Shown: one piece after another, positions 1 through 7,411 of the stretch
Numbering within the stretch: the stretch's first letter is position 1
Layout: each line of letters opens with the position of its first letter
DNA from: Methanobacteriota archaeon
Lineage (GTDB): Archaea; Thermoplasmatota; Thermoplasmata; RBG-16-68-12
Direction: 5' to 3'
Assembly (NCBI GenBank): GCA_005878515.1
Contig: VBLZ01000131.1
Span: 1-12,059 of the forward strand
Length of the DNA stretch: 12,059 nt
Made by a program: the position numbers and the translations under genes
Notes under the pieces: generated by a model
What the model was told of the DNA's origin: nothing
Seen by the model: only the letters and a program-made list of their open reading frames with translations
The model's database searches: none

Positions 1-3000
1 GAGTACGTCGGCGTCGACGCCACGACCGGATCGATCTTGTGGCGCACACCGGTCGGACCGGTCGGGGTTTCCGTCGCCTATGCCAACGGACTTCTCTACG
101 GGGACTCCTGGGACGGCAACTTGCGGGTTCTCGACCCGCTGGACGGGTCGATCGTCGCCAGCTACAGTCTCAATGTCGCCACGACCTCTGTGCCAGCGAT
201 TTCCGATGGGTGGGTCTTCGTCCAGAACAACAACGGGAACATCTTCGGATTCCTTGGGCAGGTCGCCGTCGGGGTCCTTGTAAGCCCGTTGACTCAGGCT
301 CAGGACTCCGTCCCGTCGAATGTCGTCTCGTACCGGCTGAGTCTCGAGAACATCGGATCGTCGGGTCCCGACACATTCGACGCCACGTCGACGCCCGGGG
401 CGAATGGTTGGGCGATCGCCTTCTATCAATCGGACGGGATCACTCCTCTTCCGGACACAGACGGCGACGGCGTCCCCGACACCGGGACGATGGCGACCGG
501 CGCAAAGGTCGATGTCGTCGCGACCGTCACGGTCCCCGGCAACGTGAACCCAGGAGATTCGGAGCGGTCGTTGCTCACCTTCACGTCGTCGAACGACTTG
601 ACGAAATCGAAGACGGCTCGGGCCATCACCACGGTACCGCCGCCGGGCGTGAGCATCGGGCCTCGGGCCTATCTCCCGCTTCAACCGGGCGACGTCGCTC
701 AGGTCCCGATGACAGCGCAGAACACAGGTGGATTTCCGGACACGGTGGAACTCGCCGCTTCGTCGGGCCACGGATGGACCGTTACCCTGCTGGATGCGGC
801 CACCCTGGCACCGCTAGGGGACTCGGATTCGGATGGCCTGGTCGACACCGGCGTGATCCCCGGCCTGACGGCGACGCGAATCGTGGCGGAGATCCAGGTA
901 CCCGCGAACGCGCCGCTCGAAATCGTCGACCGGACGGACGTGACGGCGAGCTCGCATGCGGATCCCCTTGCCACCGCGGTGAGTTCCGTCGTCATCGAGC
1001 TCCTTGGACCGCCCTCGCCGGAATGGCCCCAATTCCATCACGATCGGGAGCGCGGCGGGATCAACCCCGTGCCATTCGAAATGGACCTCACACGGCGCTG
1101 GACCGCGTCGCCCGGCGGCTTCGAAGAACGATGGACGGCGCCGGTGATCTCCGGTCACACCGTGTTCTTCGAGGAGATGGAGGGGAACCTCGTGGCCGCG
1201 GATCTCGGGACCGGCCAAACCAAGTGGTCGGTCTCCCTCGGGGACTCCGGATATCCCACGGGGACGCCCGCCGTCGCCTACGGACTCGTGTACGCCGCCT
1301 TCGTGACGAACCGCGCGTCGTCGGTCTCGATCTTTGCGGTCGACGAAGCCACCGGTGCGCTCGTCTGGCGCGCCGATGCGAACGTCGGCTTCACGTTCCG
1401 AGCCTCGACGACGATTGCAGTCGCCGCGGGCAACGTCTACTGGTACGACTTCTTTGGGAATTCGGTCCACGCGAACGACGCCCTGACCGGCGCACCTCTG
1501 TGGACGTACACCATGGCAGCCACCGTCTACCAAGGCCCCGCGTACTGGGCCGGCATGGTGTACGCTGCGGATGGCGCGGGCAATGTCGTCGCTCTCGACG
1601 CCTTCTCGGGCAGCCTGATTTGGCAAACGACCTTGCCATCGTACATCGTCGCGGCCCCCGCGGTCGCGGGCGGCGTCGTGTATGTGGGCGACGGGACCGG
1701 GACGATGAACGCTCTCGATGCGCTCACCGGAGCCCGGATTTGGTCGACCCCCGGACTCGGACCGTTTATCGACACCTCGACCCCCGTGGTCGCCGAAGGG
1801 CTCGTCATGTTCGGGACGTTCGCCTTTGACTTCTTCAGCGGAGACATGATTGCGTTGGACGTGAACACGGGCGCCGTCGTCTGGGACAATTTCATTCCGG
1901 GCGGAGCCGTTGGGACCTCGCCTGCGTACAACAACGGGACCGTGTTCCTCAGCACGTGGGACGGCGGCAACGCGGTGGGTGGAGCCAGCTTCAGCTGGTT
2001 GTCCACGAACGGACTCGGGACGGTCCTCCCGGTGAGCCCGTCCGGGGACCGGGCGATCTACATCGCCGGCACCGTCGAGGGAGCCGACACCGCCGTCGCG
2101 ATGAGCGGATCGGTTTCCGGGGCCGCGACGATTCACGTCCTCCCGGGTGCCCTCGACCACGTGGATGTCATCCCTGGCGTCGCGAGCGTCGTGGCCGGCG
2201 GGCAATTGACATTCGGTGCGGGAGCGCGCGACCGGTACGGCAATCCGATTCCCGGTGCGACCTTCACGTGGAGCGTCACGGGCGGTATCGGCACGATCAC
2301 GGCGTCCGGCGTCTTCACGGCGTCGACGACCACCGGAAGCGGCGTCGTCACCGCGACGACGGGCTCCGGCCCGAGCGCACACACGGGCGCCGCAAACGTC
2401 GAGATCGTCCCGGGTGCGCTGGCCAGTCTCGAGGTGAACCCATCGACGGTCACAATCGCCGCGGGCTCGTTCCTCTTGGTCAACGCGGCAGGCTTCGATG
2501 CGTATCACAACCAGATCTCCGGGCTGACCTTCGCTTGGACCTCGACGATCGGCAGCGTCACGCCGACGGGCAGCGGGGCGCCGACGGCCGTCTTGACGGC
2601 GGGCTACGCCGCGGGCTCGGGCGCGTTGTCCGTCGCGTCGGGCGGACGGACGGTCGTCGTCACCGTGACAGTTGTGCCCGGGGCCGTGAATCGGATCGAT
2701 GTCTCGCCGGGTTCTGCCACTGTGGCGGCGGGCGGCACGCTGACCTTCACCGGCACGCCGCGCGATCTCTTCGGGAACGCGATCTCAGGCCTCGCTCTGT
2801 CATGGTCCGCGAGCTCCTCACTCGGAACGATCACATCGACCGGCGTGCTGACCGCCGCGACGGCGGTCGGGACGGGGACCGTGACGGTCACGGCGGGTTC
2901 CGCGTCTGCGACCGTCCCGGTGACGATTGTCCCGGGGGCGCCGGCTCAGATCGTCGTGAGCCCCACGAGCCTGACCGTGTCCGCCGGATCGACGTCGACT

Positions 3001-3870
3001 CTTGTCGCGTCCCTTCAGGACACGAACGGGAACGTGATCTCCGCCGGGACGTTGTCATGGTCCGGAGGCCAGATCCTCCCCCTCTCTTCGGACGGCCGCA
3101 TTGCACAGTTTTCCGCTCCGACGACGACCGGGACGCATACGCTGACCGTCTCGCAAGGAGGCGTCTCGTCCACGGTCGGCGTCACGATCGTCGCGGGCCC
3201 CGCCTCGGCCATTGCCATCTCGGGATCCGGGAGCGTCGCGGCCGGTGCGACCACGACGTTCACCGCGAGCATGACCGATGCGTACGGCAACGCCGTGTCC
3301 GGCGCCACGGTCTCGTGGTCCGCATCACGCGGGACGATCACCGCAGCCGGCGCCCTCACCGCTCCGACAGTGGCCGGAAGCCTCGTCGTGATTGCTTCCG
3401 CGGCGGGTCGACAGGCTTCCTTGACCGTCGACGTGAGCGCGGGGGCCTTGGATCATCTCGCCCCGTCCGCAACCACGGTCAACCTCCTGACGGGCGCCGG
3501 GACGCTCTTGACCGTGACTGGCGTGGACGCCTACGACAACGAGGTGTCCGGCGTGACGTACACGTGGTCGACGACCATCGGGAGCGTGACTCCGGCGGCG
3601 AACGGGAAGAGCGCCTCGTTCTCGGCGGGCGATTCCGGGGGCTCCGGGACCATCACGATCGCGGCCGGTGGCAAGACCGCGACAATCGCGGTCAGCGTCG
3701 CGGAGAGCTCCTTGCCGATCGCACGCCAGGCGACAACGACGACGTCGCTGGTCTTCCTGGTCGTGGCGATCCTCGCCATCGCGGCGAGCATCCTCATGTT
3801 GGGCCGGGCGCGCGCCGCGCGGAGGGAACTCGACGAGATGCGCAAGGGCGGCGCTCCGCCGCCCCCGTAG
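1..3870 (+). CDS. Large cell-surface protein, PQQ-like propellers plus Ig-like repeats, C-terminal membrane anchor (5' end missing)
   Basis: The frame is open to the first base and already encodes a propeller blade there, so the gene starts upstream; 1289 codons are visible. Codons 1-87 are blades of a first PQQ-type beta-propeller. Codons about 88-215 and 216-340 are two related Ig-like domains, each with a DxDxDGxxD loop (codons 152-160 and 274-282) of the kind that binds calcium. A second propeller opens with WPQFHHD at codon 342 and has repeated ALDxxTGxxxW blade ends up to about codon 655. A half Ig domain (about 656-714) and six full Ig-like repeats of about 80-89 residues (715 to about 1233) follow. 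A hydrophobic segment at 3748-3804 and an Arg-rich tail (RARAARR) predict one helix with a cytoplasmic C terminus, so the rest lies outside the cell. The role is probably adhesive or structural; no catalytic site is evident. PQQ blades of this kind usually do not bind PQQ. A signal peptide would lie outside the window. Confidence 0.9.
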   Translation, partial: EYVGVDATTGSILWRTPVGPVGVSVAYANGLLYGDSWDGNLRVLDPLDGSIVASYSLNVATTSVPAISDGWVFVQNNNGNIFGFLGQVAVGVLVSPLTQAQDSVPSNVVSYRLSLENIGSSGPDTFDATSTPGANGWAIAFYQSDGITPLPDTDGDGVPDTGTMATGAKVDVVATVTVPGNVNPGDSERSLLTFTSSNDLTKSKTARAITTVPPPGVSIGPRAYLPLQPGDVAQVPMTAQNTGGFPDTVELAASSGHGWTVTLLDAATLAPLGDSDSDGLVDTGVIPGLTATRIVAEIQVPANAPLEIVDRTDVTASSHADPLATAVSSVVIELLGPPSPEWPQFHHDRERGGINPVPFEMDLTRRWTASPGGFEERWTAPVISGHTVFFEEMEGNLVAADLGTGQTKWSVSLGDSGYPTGTPAVAYGLVYAAFVTNRASSVSIFAVDEATGALVWRADANVGFTFRASTTIAVAAGNVYWYDFFGNSVHANDALTGAPLWTYTMAATVYQGPAYWAGMVYAADGAGNVVALDAFSGSLIWQTTLPSYIVAAPAVAGGVVYVGDGTGTMNALDALTGARIWSTPGLGPFIDTSTPVVAEGLVMFGTFAFDFFSGDMIALDVNTGAVVWDNFIPGGAVGTSPAYNNGTVFLSTWDGGNAVGGASFSWLSTNGLGTVLPVSPSGDRAIYIAGTVEGADTAVAMSGSVSGAATIHVLPGALDHVDVIPGVASVVAGGQLTFGAGARDRYGNPIPGATFTWSVTGGIGTITASGVFTASTTTGSGVVTATTGSGPSAHTGAANVEIVPGALASLEVNPSTVTIAAGSFLLVNAAGFDAYHNQISGLTFAWTSTIGSVTPTGSGAPTAVLTAGYAAGSGALSVASGGRTVVVTVTVVPGAVNRIDVSPGSATVAAGGTLTFTGTPRDLFGNAISGLALSWSASSSLGTITSTGVLTAATAVGTGTVTVTAGSASATVPVTIVPGAPAQIVVSPTSLTVSAGSTSTLVASLQDTNGNVISAGTLSWSGGQILPLSSDGRIAQFSAPTTTGTHTLTVSQGGVSSTVGVTIVAGPASAIAISGSGSVAAGATTTFTASMTDAYGNAVSGATVSWSASRGTITAAGALTAPTVAGSLVVIASAAGRQASLTVDVSAGALDHLAPSATTVNLLTGAGTLLTVTGVDAYDNEVSGVTYTWSTTIGSVTPAANGKSASFSAGDSGGSGTITIAAGGKTATIAVSVAESSLPIARQATTTTSLVFLVVAILAIAASILMLGRARAARRELDEMRKGGAPPPP
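2143..3699 (+). repeat. Six tandem Ig-like (Big-type) domain repeats within the surface protein
   Basis: Units begin at 2143, 2410, 2677, 2932, 3193 and 3436. Most open with a PGA-type or AGP/AGA turn, carry an AAG motif about 18 residues in, then a DxYGNxxSG-type motif about 20 residues later followed by a conserved Trp strand, and end in VTIV or similar. This matches the bacterial Ig-like group 1/2 (invasin-like) pattern. The copies are clearly diverged in residues and bases, so this is an old protein-level repeat rather than a recent DNA duplication. The array probably forms a stalk holding the propeller away from the membrane. Confidence 0.85.
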
Positions 3871-3878
3871 AGACGGCA

Positions 3879-3898
3879 GGGAGGGCACTAGCCCTCCC
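3879..3898 (+). terminator. Hairpin between convergent genes, probable terminator
   Basis: A perfect 8-bp stem (GGGAGGGC / GCCCTCCC) with an ACTA loop begins 9 nt after the surface-protein stop codon. It is followed by a mildly T-rich stretch (ACTTTCCATTTA). The opposing zinc-ribbon gene ends 148 nt further on, so the hairpin could act on both strands, though it sits better for the plus-strand gene. Archaeal termination depends more on T-runs than on hairpins, so the role is inferred. Confidence 0.5.
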
Positions 3899-4045
3899 AC
3901 TTTCCATTTACGTCCTCGTGCGCGGAACCGGGAATTCCGGATTGAGCTACGCCGGCTGTCCATCGCCCCGGCGGCGAGTGCAGGGAGAGCGGCGCGCCGG
4001 TCGGCAAGAAATGGAGCGACTGCCTGAAGTGCGGGGGGTCTTCGG

Positions 4046-4354
4046 CTAGTCTTTCTTCTCGCCTTTCTCGGGTTTCTTCGGGGCCTCGTCCTTCGATTCT
4101 GGCGTCTCGATCTTCATCGCGTCCGGTCCGCCCGGTTTCGTGCGCAGGATCGGCATCGGGTCGTACAACTTCTCGGGCCACTCGCGGCGCTCGACGCGCA
4201 TGCCGCAATGGGGACAGTTCTTCGCATCGAGGTGCTCCTCGTTCCGGGTGAAGAGGACCTTGCCGTCGCAGTACGGGCAGTGCAGGGTCCGCGGCTTGCG
4301 CATGATGCGTTTCGCGAAGATCGAGATGCGGCCGTCGCGGAGCTCGGGCGCCAT
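4046..4354 (-). CDS. Small zinc-ribbon protein with charged C-terminal tail
   Basis: This 102-residue protein has two CxxC knuckles, CPYC and CPHC, about 20 residues apart, a spacing typical of a zinc ribbon binding one Zn(II). A conserved-looking WPEKLYDPMP stretch follows, and the last 20 or so residues are rich in Lys, Glu and Pro and probably disordered. I recognise no named family; nucleic-acid or protein binding is the usual role of such folds but is not shown here. The ATG at 4354 is preferred because a TATA-like TTTCATAA (4380-4387 on this strand) lies about 29 nt upstream, as expected for a leaderless transcript. A second ATG at 4303 (MRKPRT...) would still keep the whole zinc ribbon. 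A longer TTG start at 4432 gives an Arg-rich, non-conserved-looking N terminus and is less likely. The gene is divergent from the YgfZ-like gene. Confidence 0.75.
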   Translation of the reverse strand: MAPELRDGRISIFAKRIMRKPRTLHCPYCDGKVLFTRNEEHLDAKNCPHCGMRVERREWPEKLYDPMPILRTKPGGPDAMKIETPESKDEAPKKPEKGEKKD

Positions 4355-4379
4355 CCGTCGGAGACCAAAGCGAGGGCCG

Positions 4380-4387
4380 TTATGAAA
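4380..4387 (-). promoter_or_regulatory. TATA-like box for the zinc-ribbon gene
   Basis: TTTCATAA on the minus strand is an AT-rich island in G+C-rich DNA, centred about 29 nt before the ATG at 4354. This is the archaeal TATA position if transcription starts at the start codon. Confidence 0.45.
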
Positions 4388-4428
4388 CTTCCGACCCCGA
4401 TCGGCGCGACCCGGAGAGGCGCATAAGG

Positions 4429-4436
4429 TCAAATGG
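4429..4436 (+). promoter_or_regulatory. TATA-like box for the YgfZ/GcvT-family gene
   Basis: TCAAATGG is centred about 29 nt before the ATG at 4462 and shares TCAAAT with the element before the amidotransferase gene at 5571-5578. It lies in the 107-nt region between divergent start codons. The match to a TATA consensus is weak. Confidence 0.35.
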
Positions 4437-4461
4437 AGCGGAGGCCATCGTACGGCCGACG

Positions 4462-5538
4462 ATGCAGGAACTTCGGTTGCGCCCGTATCACGATCTTGAA
4501 GGCGCGATCTTCCGTCCCGAGGCGGGCTGGTTGATCCCGGCCGGTTACGGCTCGATCGAGGAGGAGGTTCGCGCGGTCCGCCGGCGGGCCGGGATGATCG
4601 ATTGGAGCGACCGCGCGAAGATCCGGCTCACGGGTTCGGAGCGCGTCCCGTTCCTCGACGGACTCGTCACCGCCGATCTGAAGATCCTCACGCCCGGGAT
4701 GTCGGCGTACGCGCTCTTGCTGAACGAGAAGAGCCGGGTGCTCGGAGACATGCGCGTGTCCGCGTTCGCGGACTCGCTTGTCCTCGACATCGAGGCCGCG
4801 CAGAAAGACACGATCCTCCAGCTCATGGAGAAGGCGCGCGTGAGCGACGACGTCGAGTTCCACGACCTGGGATCGGTCGGGCACATCGAGGTGCACGGGC
4901 CGGCCGCTGGCGATCTCGTCTCGGGTGTCCTGACCGCGGATCCCCGCGCACTTCCGCAGGACGCCTTCATGACCTTCGCGGTCGACAAATCCCACGAGGG
5001 CCAGGTGGGCCGTGTCCGCGGGCTGGGGGAACTCGGCTTCGCGATCTGGTCCCCCGGATCGAGCCTCAGCGAACTCTGGGACGCGCTCTCACGGCGGGAC
5101 GTCACGCCCATCGGGCGCGACTCGTTCGAGATCCTGCGCATCGAGGCGGGCACACCGCGGTTCGGCATGGAGATGGGGGAGGACACGCTTGCCCTCGAGG
5201 TTGCGCCGGACTTCGCTTTGAGCTTCACGAAGGGATGCTACGTCGGCCAGGAGATTGTGGCGCGCGGGACCTACGTAGGCCAGGTGCGGCGCAAACTCTT
5301 CGGCCTTCGCGTGGACGCCGACGTCCCTCCGGTCCATGGAGATAAGGTGTCGAAAGTGACACGTGAGGTGGGCAAGGTCACGAGCGGCACTTGGTCCCCG
5401 ACGACCGGCTGGGTGATCGCGCTCGCGCTGTTGCGGGTGGACGAGGTCTCCTCGAAAGACACGCTCTTCATCGACCGTGGCGGCTGGGACCTCCGGGCTC
5501 AGATTCACCCATTGCCGTTCGTGCGTGGTAGCGCCTGA
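4462..5538 (+). CDS. Folate-binding GcvT/YgfZ/Iba57-family protein
   Basis: The 358-residue product has the aminomethyltransferase fold: an N-terminal GcvT domain (to about residue 270) and a C-terminal beta-barrel domain with GKVTSGTWSPTTGWVIALA. The key motif is KGCYVGQE at residues 257-264 (Cys259, bases 5236-5238). That Cys-containing form marks the YgfZ/Iba57 branch, where the Cys and tetrahydrofolate support assembly or repair of certain [4Fe-4S] enzymes; classical glycine-cleavage T protein lacks it. IEAGTPRFGMEM just upstream fits the family substrate-binding region. Length is close to T protein (about 360) and slightly longer than E. coli YgfZ (about 325). No gcvH or gcvP gene is adjacent, which also argues against a glycine-cleavage role. 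The ATG at 4462 gives a normal N terminus and has a TATA-like element in place. An archaeal dimethylglycine or other one-carbon-transfer enzyme remains possible. Confidence 0.85.
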   Translation: MQELRLRPYHDLEGAIFRPEAGWLIPAGYGSIEEEVRAVRRRAGMIDWSDRAKIRLTGSERVPFLDGLVTADLKILTPGMSAYALLLNEKSRVLGDMRVSAFADSLVLDIEAAQKDTILQLMEKARVSDDVEFHDLGSVGHIEVHGPAAGDLVSGVLTADPRALPQDAFMTFAVDKSHEGQVGRVRGLGELGFAIWSPGSSLSELWDALSRRDVTPIGRDSFEILRIEAGTPRFGMEMGEDTLALEVAPDFALSFTKGCYVGQEIVARGTYVGQVRRKLFGLRVDADVPPVHGDKVSKVTREVGKVTSGTWSPTTGWVIALALLRVDEVSSKDTLFIDRGGWDLRAQIHPLPFVRGSA

Positions 5539-5570
5539 AACGACCGCGGGTTGGCCGCGCGGACGCATAC

Positions 5571-5578
5571 TCAAATAG
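5571..5578 (+). promoter_or_regulatory. TATA-like box for the amidotransferase gene
   Basis: TCAAATAG is centred about 27 nt before the ATG at 5601. That distance fits a leaderless transcript from 5601 and not from the in-frame ATG at 5589, which would be only about 15 nt away. Confidence 0.4.
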
Positions 5579-5600
5579 CCCCGCCCGGATGGCCGGGCGC

Positions 5601-6356
5601 ATGTGCCGGATGATGGGGGTCGTGAGCCGCGGACCCGTATACTACGACCTCTTCGAGGAGTTCGCAGACCTCGCGACGCAGGGCATGTGTCCCATCGGGG
5701 CACCGGACGAGCGAGGACACAAGGACGGCTGGGGGCTCGCCTGCTTCCAGGACGGCGCGCTGACGATACACATGCGAGACGCGGGCTGCGCTACGGACGC
5801 GGCCAAGTACTATGGCACCGCGTGGAAGATTGCGAAGATGAACATTGAACGTGCCCCAGGCCGGTCGCTCATTGTGATGGGGCATCTTCGCAGAGCGGGC
5901 TCGAAAGGCCTTGCGGCGCAGAAGTTTGCGCATCCGTTCATCGAGGAGAGGGATGGTATCACTTGGGCGTTCCAACACAACGGGTCTCTCAAGGGATACA
6001 CCGACAAAGCTGGGCTGATTGACTCGCAAGTGATTTTCAATCTGCTGCTGGATCACATCGAGGAGCGAGGGCACGATGCAGTCGCGAAAGCCACCGCCAC
6101 GGCCCGCGAGGTCGCAATCGAGAAGTATGGCGGCTTCACCGGCTTGAACTTCATGTTGTCAGATGGTCGCTCGCTCTATGTCTACCGGGACTTTCAGGAG
6201 AATGGGCAATACTACACACTCTATATGGATCACTTTGGCGAGATGATCGTCACCGCGTCGGAGCCGATTCTCGCGATGAAGGCAGACCCGATGCCACGGG
6301 CAATCTTGACGACCGTGACATCGAACTTGGACATTCAGAGAACCGAGATTGCGTAG
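5601..6356 (+). CDS. Class II glutamine amidotransferase (YafJ/GATase type)
   Basis: The protein starts Met-Cys-Arg-Met-Met-Gly. In class II (Ntn) amidotransferases, removal of Met exposes Cys as the nucleophile that releases ammonia from glutamine. This fixes the start at 5601 rather than the ATG at 5589, which would add four residues and bury the Cys; a TATA-like box agrees. Other family marks are GHKDGWGLACF (about residues 39-49), an Arg in VMGHLRRA, HPF, and FQHNGSLKG, whose Asn-Gly forms the oxyanion hole. At 251 residues it is a stand-alone glutaminase domain, like E. coli YafJ and EgtC-type proteins, with no synthase or sugar-isomerase domain attached. The acceptor of the ammonia is unknown. 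It lies 62 nt after the YgfZ-like gene, with an apparent promoter between. The 3' part is less G+C-rich than the gene before it. Confidence 0.88.
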   Translation: MCRMMGVVSRGPVYYDLFEEFADLATQGMCPIGAPDERGHKDGWGLACFQDGALTIHMRDAGCATDAAKYYGTAWKIAKMNIERAPGRSLIVMGHLRRAGSKGLAAQKFAHPFIEERDGITWAFQHNGSLKGYTDKAGLIDSQVIFNLLLDHIEERGHDAVAKATATAREVAIEKYGGFTGLNFMLSDGRSLYVYRDFQENGQYYTLYMDHFGEMIVTASEPILAMKADPMPRAILTTVTSNLDIQRTEIA

Positions 6357-6384
6357 CCGCGATGTAGGCGATTGTGGGGAAGCG

Positions 6385-6390
6385 TTAAAG
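6385..6390 (+). promoter_or_regulatory. TATA-like box for the zinc-knuckle methyltransferase gene
   Basis: TTAAAG, preceded by the purine-rich GGGGAAGCG that could serve as a BRE, is centred about 27 nt before the ATG at 6414. This supports a leaderless transcript and the downstream ATG over the TTG at 6372. Confidence 0.45.
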
Positions 6391-6413
6391 GGACACGCGC
6401 TCTGCCAATCGGA

Positions 6414-7373
6414 ATGCGCCCTCAGGCTCTCCAGGTCTTGGCATGTCCGGATTGCTTCCTGCCGCTGGCGGAGGAGACGCGGGCCTCCGGAACGCTTGAC
6501 GTCGGGACTCTTCGATGCGGCCAAGATCATGAGTTCGCCGTTGCAGGCGATGTCCCGATGCTCGTTCGGGAATCTGACCGTCCGCGCCTCCGCGCATTTG
6601 CCGATTCGTACGGGCTGGCTTGGAAGAAGGCCGGCTGGGGAAGTCCCGACATCAAGTATCTGGAGAATCTTCCCTTCCGGGACGTTACTCGACGTCACAC
6701 CACCGAGTGGAAGGTGAAAGCTCGCAGCATGGTGGCTCTTCTCGGGGTACTCGATCCTCGAAAACCCCTGCGTGTTTTCGATCTCGGCTGCGGCAACGGG
6801 TGGCTCTCACATCAACTCGCCATTCGCGGGCACGACGTCTATGCTGTGGACGTCGCCTTAGACGACACCGTTGGCCTCGGGGCTGCGGGAGTATACGTTC
6901 GTCTGGGACCCCCGTTTCAGAGGGTTTGGGCGGATCTGGAACGCCTCCCCGTCCAATCCGCCAGCGTGGACGCGGTCGTGTGCAACGCGTCCCTGCACTA
7001 TGCGCGTGACGTTCGTGTCTCGCTGCGAAATATCGCCCGTGTGTTACGTCCGGGCGGCTTCTTGGCGATTTTGAATTCCCCTGTACACACTAGGCCCACG
7101 AGCGCGGCGCGGGCCCAGGCGGACTTCCGCGCACGTCTTCGAAGTCTCGAGGCAAGTCACGAAGTGGTCTCAACTTACCACCATTTTACGCGATCCGAGC
7201 TCGTATCCGACGTACTCTCGACGGTGGGGCCGGTCGAGGAGACTTGGTTCGACTCCGGCCTACGATTTCGATGGTCACGGCGGTTGAAGGGACTCGCCCT
7301 TCGGATGGAATTGGCCTCATTCCCGATTCTGATCGCCACGAAACTGCAGGAAAGCCGTCCTCGCGCGGTCTAG
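6414..7373 (+). CDS. SAM-dependent class I methyltransferase with N-terminal Trm112-like zinc knuckle
   Basis: The 319-residue product has CPDC at residues 11-14 and a later RCGQDHEF, a C-C-C-H set like the Trm112/UPF0434 zinc fold, followed by the typical VAGDVPMLV strand. A Rossmann methyltransferase domain follows: motif I VFDLGCGNGW (Asp at residue 123), motif II acid in YAVDVA, a DAVVCNASLHY strand, and VLRPGGFLAI. This is the UbiE/Methyltransf_11 pattern for small-molecule or lipid substrates; the substrate cannot be told. Related fused proteins are common in archaea and in glycan or lipid clusters. I chose the ATG at 6414 because the zinc knuckle begins just after it and a TATA-like element is correctly spaced; an in-frame TTG at 6372 would add 14 residues without a recognisable role. 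The C-terminal 90 residues are Arg-rich and of unknown fold. Confidence 0.85.
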   Translation: MRPQALQVLACPDCFLPLAEETRASGTLDVGTLRCGQDHEFAVAGDVPMLVRESDRPRLRAFADSYGLAWKKAGWGSPDIKYLENLPFRDVTRRHTTEWKVKARSMVALLGVLDPRKPLRVFDLGCGNGWLSHQLAIRGHDVYAVDVALDDTVGLGAAGVYVRLGPPFQRVWADLERLPVQSASVDAVVCNASLHYARDVRVSLRNIARVLRPGGFLAILNSPVHTRPTSAARAQADFRARLRSLEASHEVVSTYHHFTRSELVSDVLSTVGPVEETWFDSGLRFRWSRRLKGLALRMELASFPILIATKLQESRPRAV

Positions 7374-7411
7374 CCCGCTTGCGCTGGGCCGCGGTGCGTT
7401 GAATTCCGGTC

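Noticed and set aside
814..2508. Minus-strand open frame of 564 codons opposite the surface protein.
   Set aside because: The translation is extremely rich in Arg, Gly and Asp without hydrophobic blocks or motifs, while the plus-strand frame shows clear propeller and Ig domains. Such mirror frames are common in G+C-rich genes.
2143..3699. Repetitive stretch considered as a CRISPR or DNA satellite array.
   Set aside because: Periodicity is about 240-270 nt, in frame and conserved at the protein level only; there are no identical short repeats with spacers.
1956..4049. Plus-strand open frame of 697 codons overlapping the surface protein.
   Set aside because: It is Arg/Asp/His-rich low-complexity sequence caused by the same G+C-rich codons in another frame; no domain is visible.
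5589..5600. ATG at 5589 as start of the amidotransferase.
   Set aside because: It would place four residues before the Met-Cys pair, and class II amidotransferases need the Cys at position 2. The TATA-like spacing also favours 5601.
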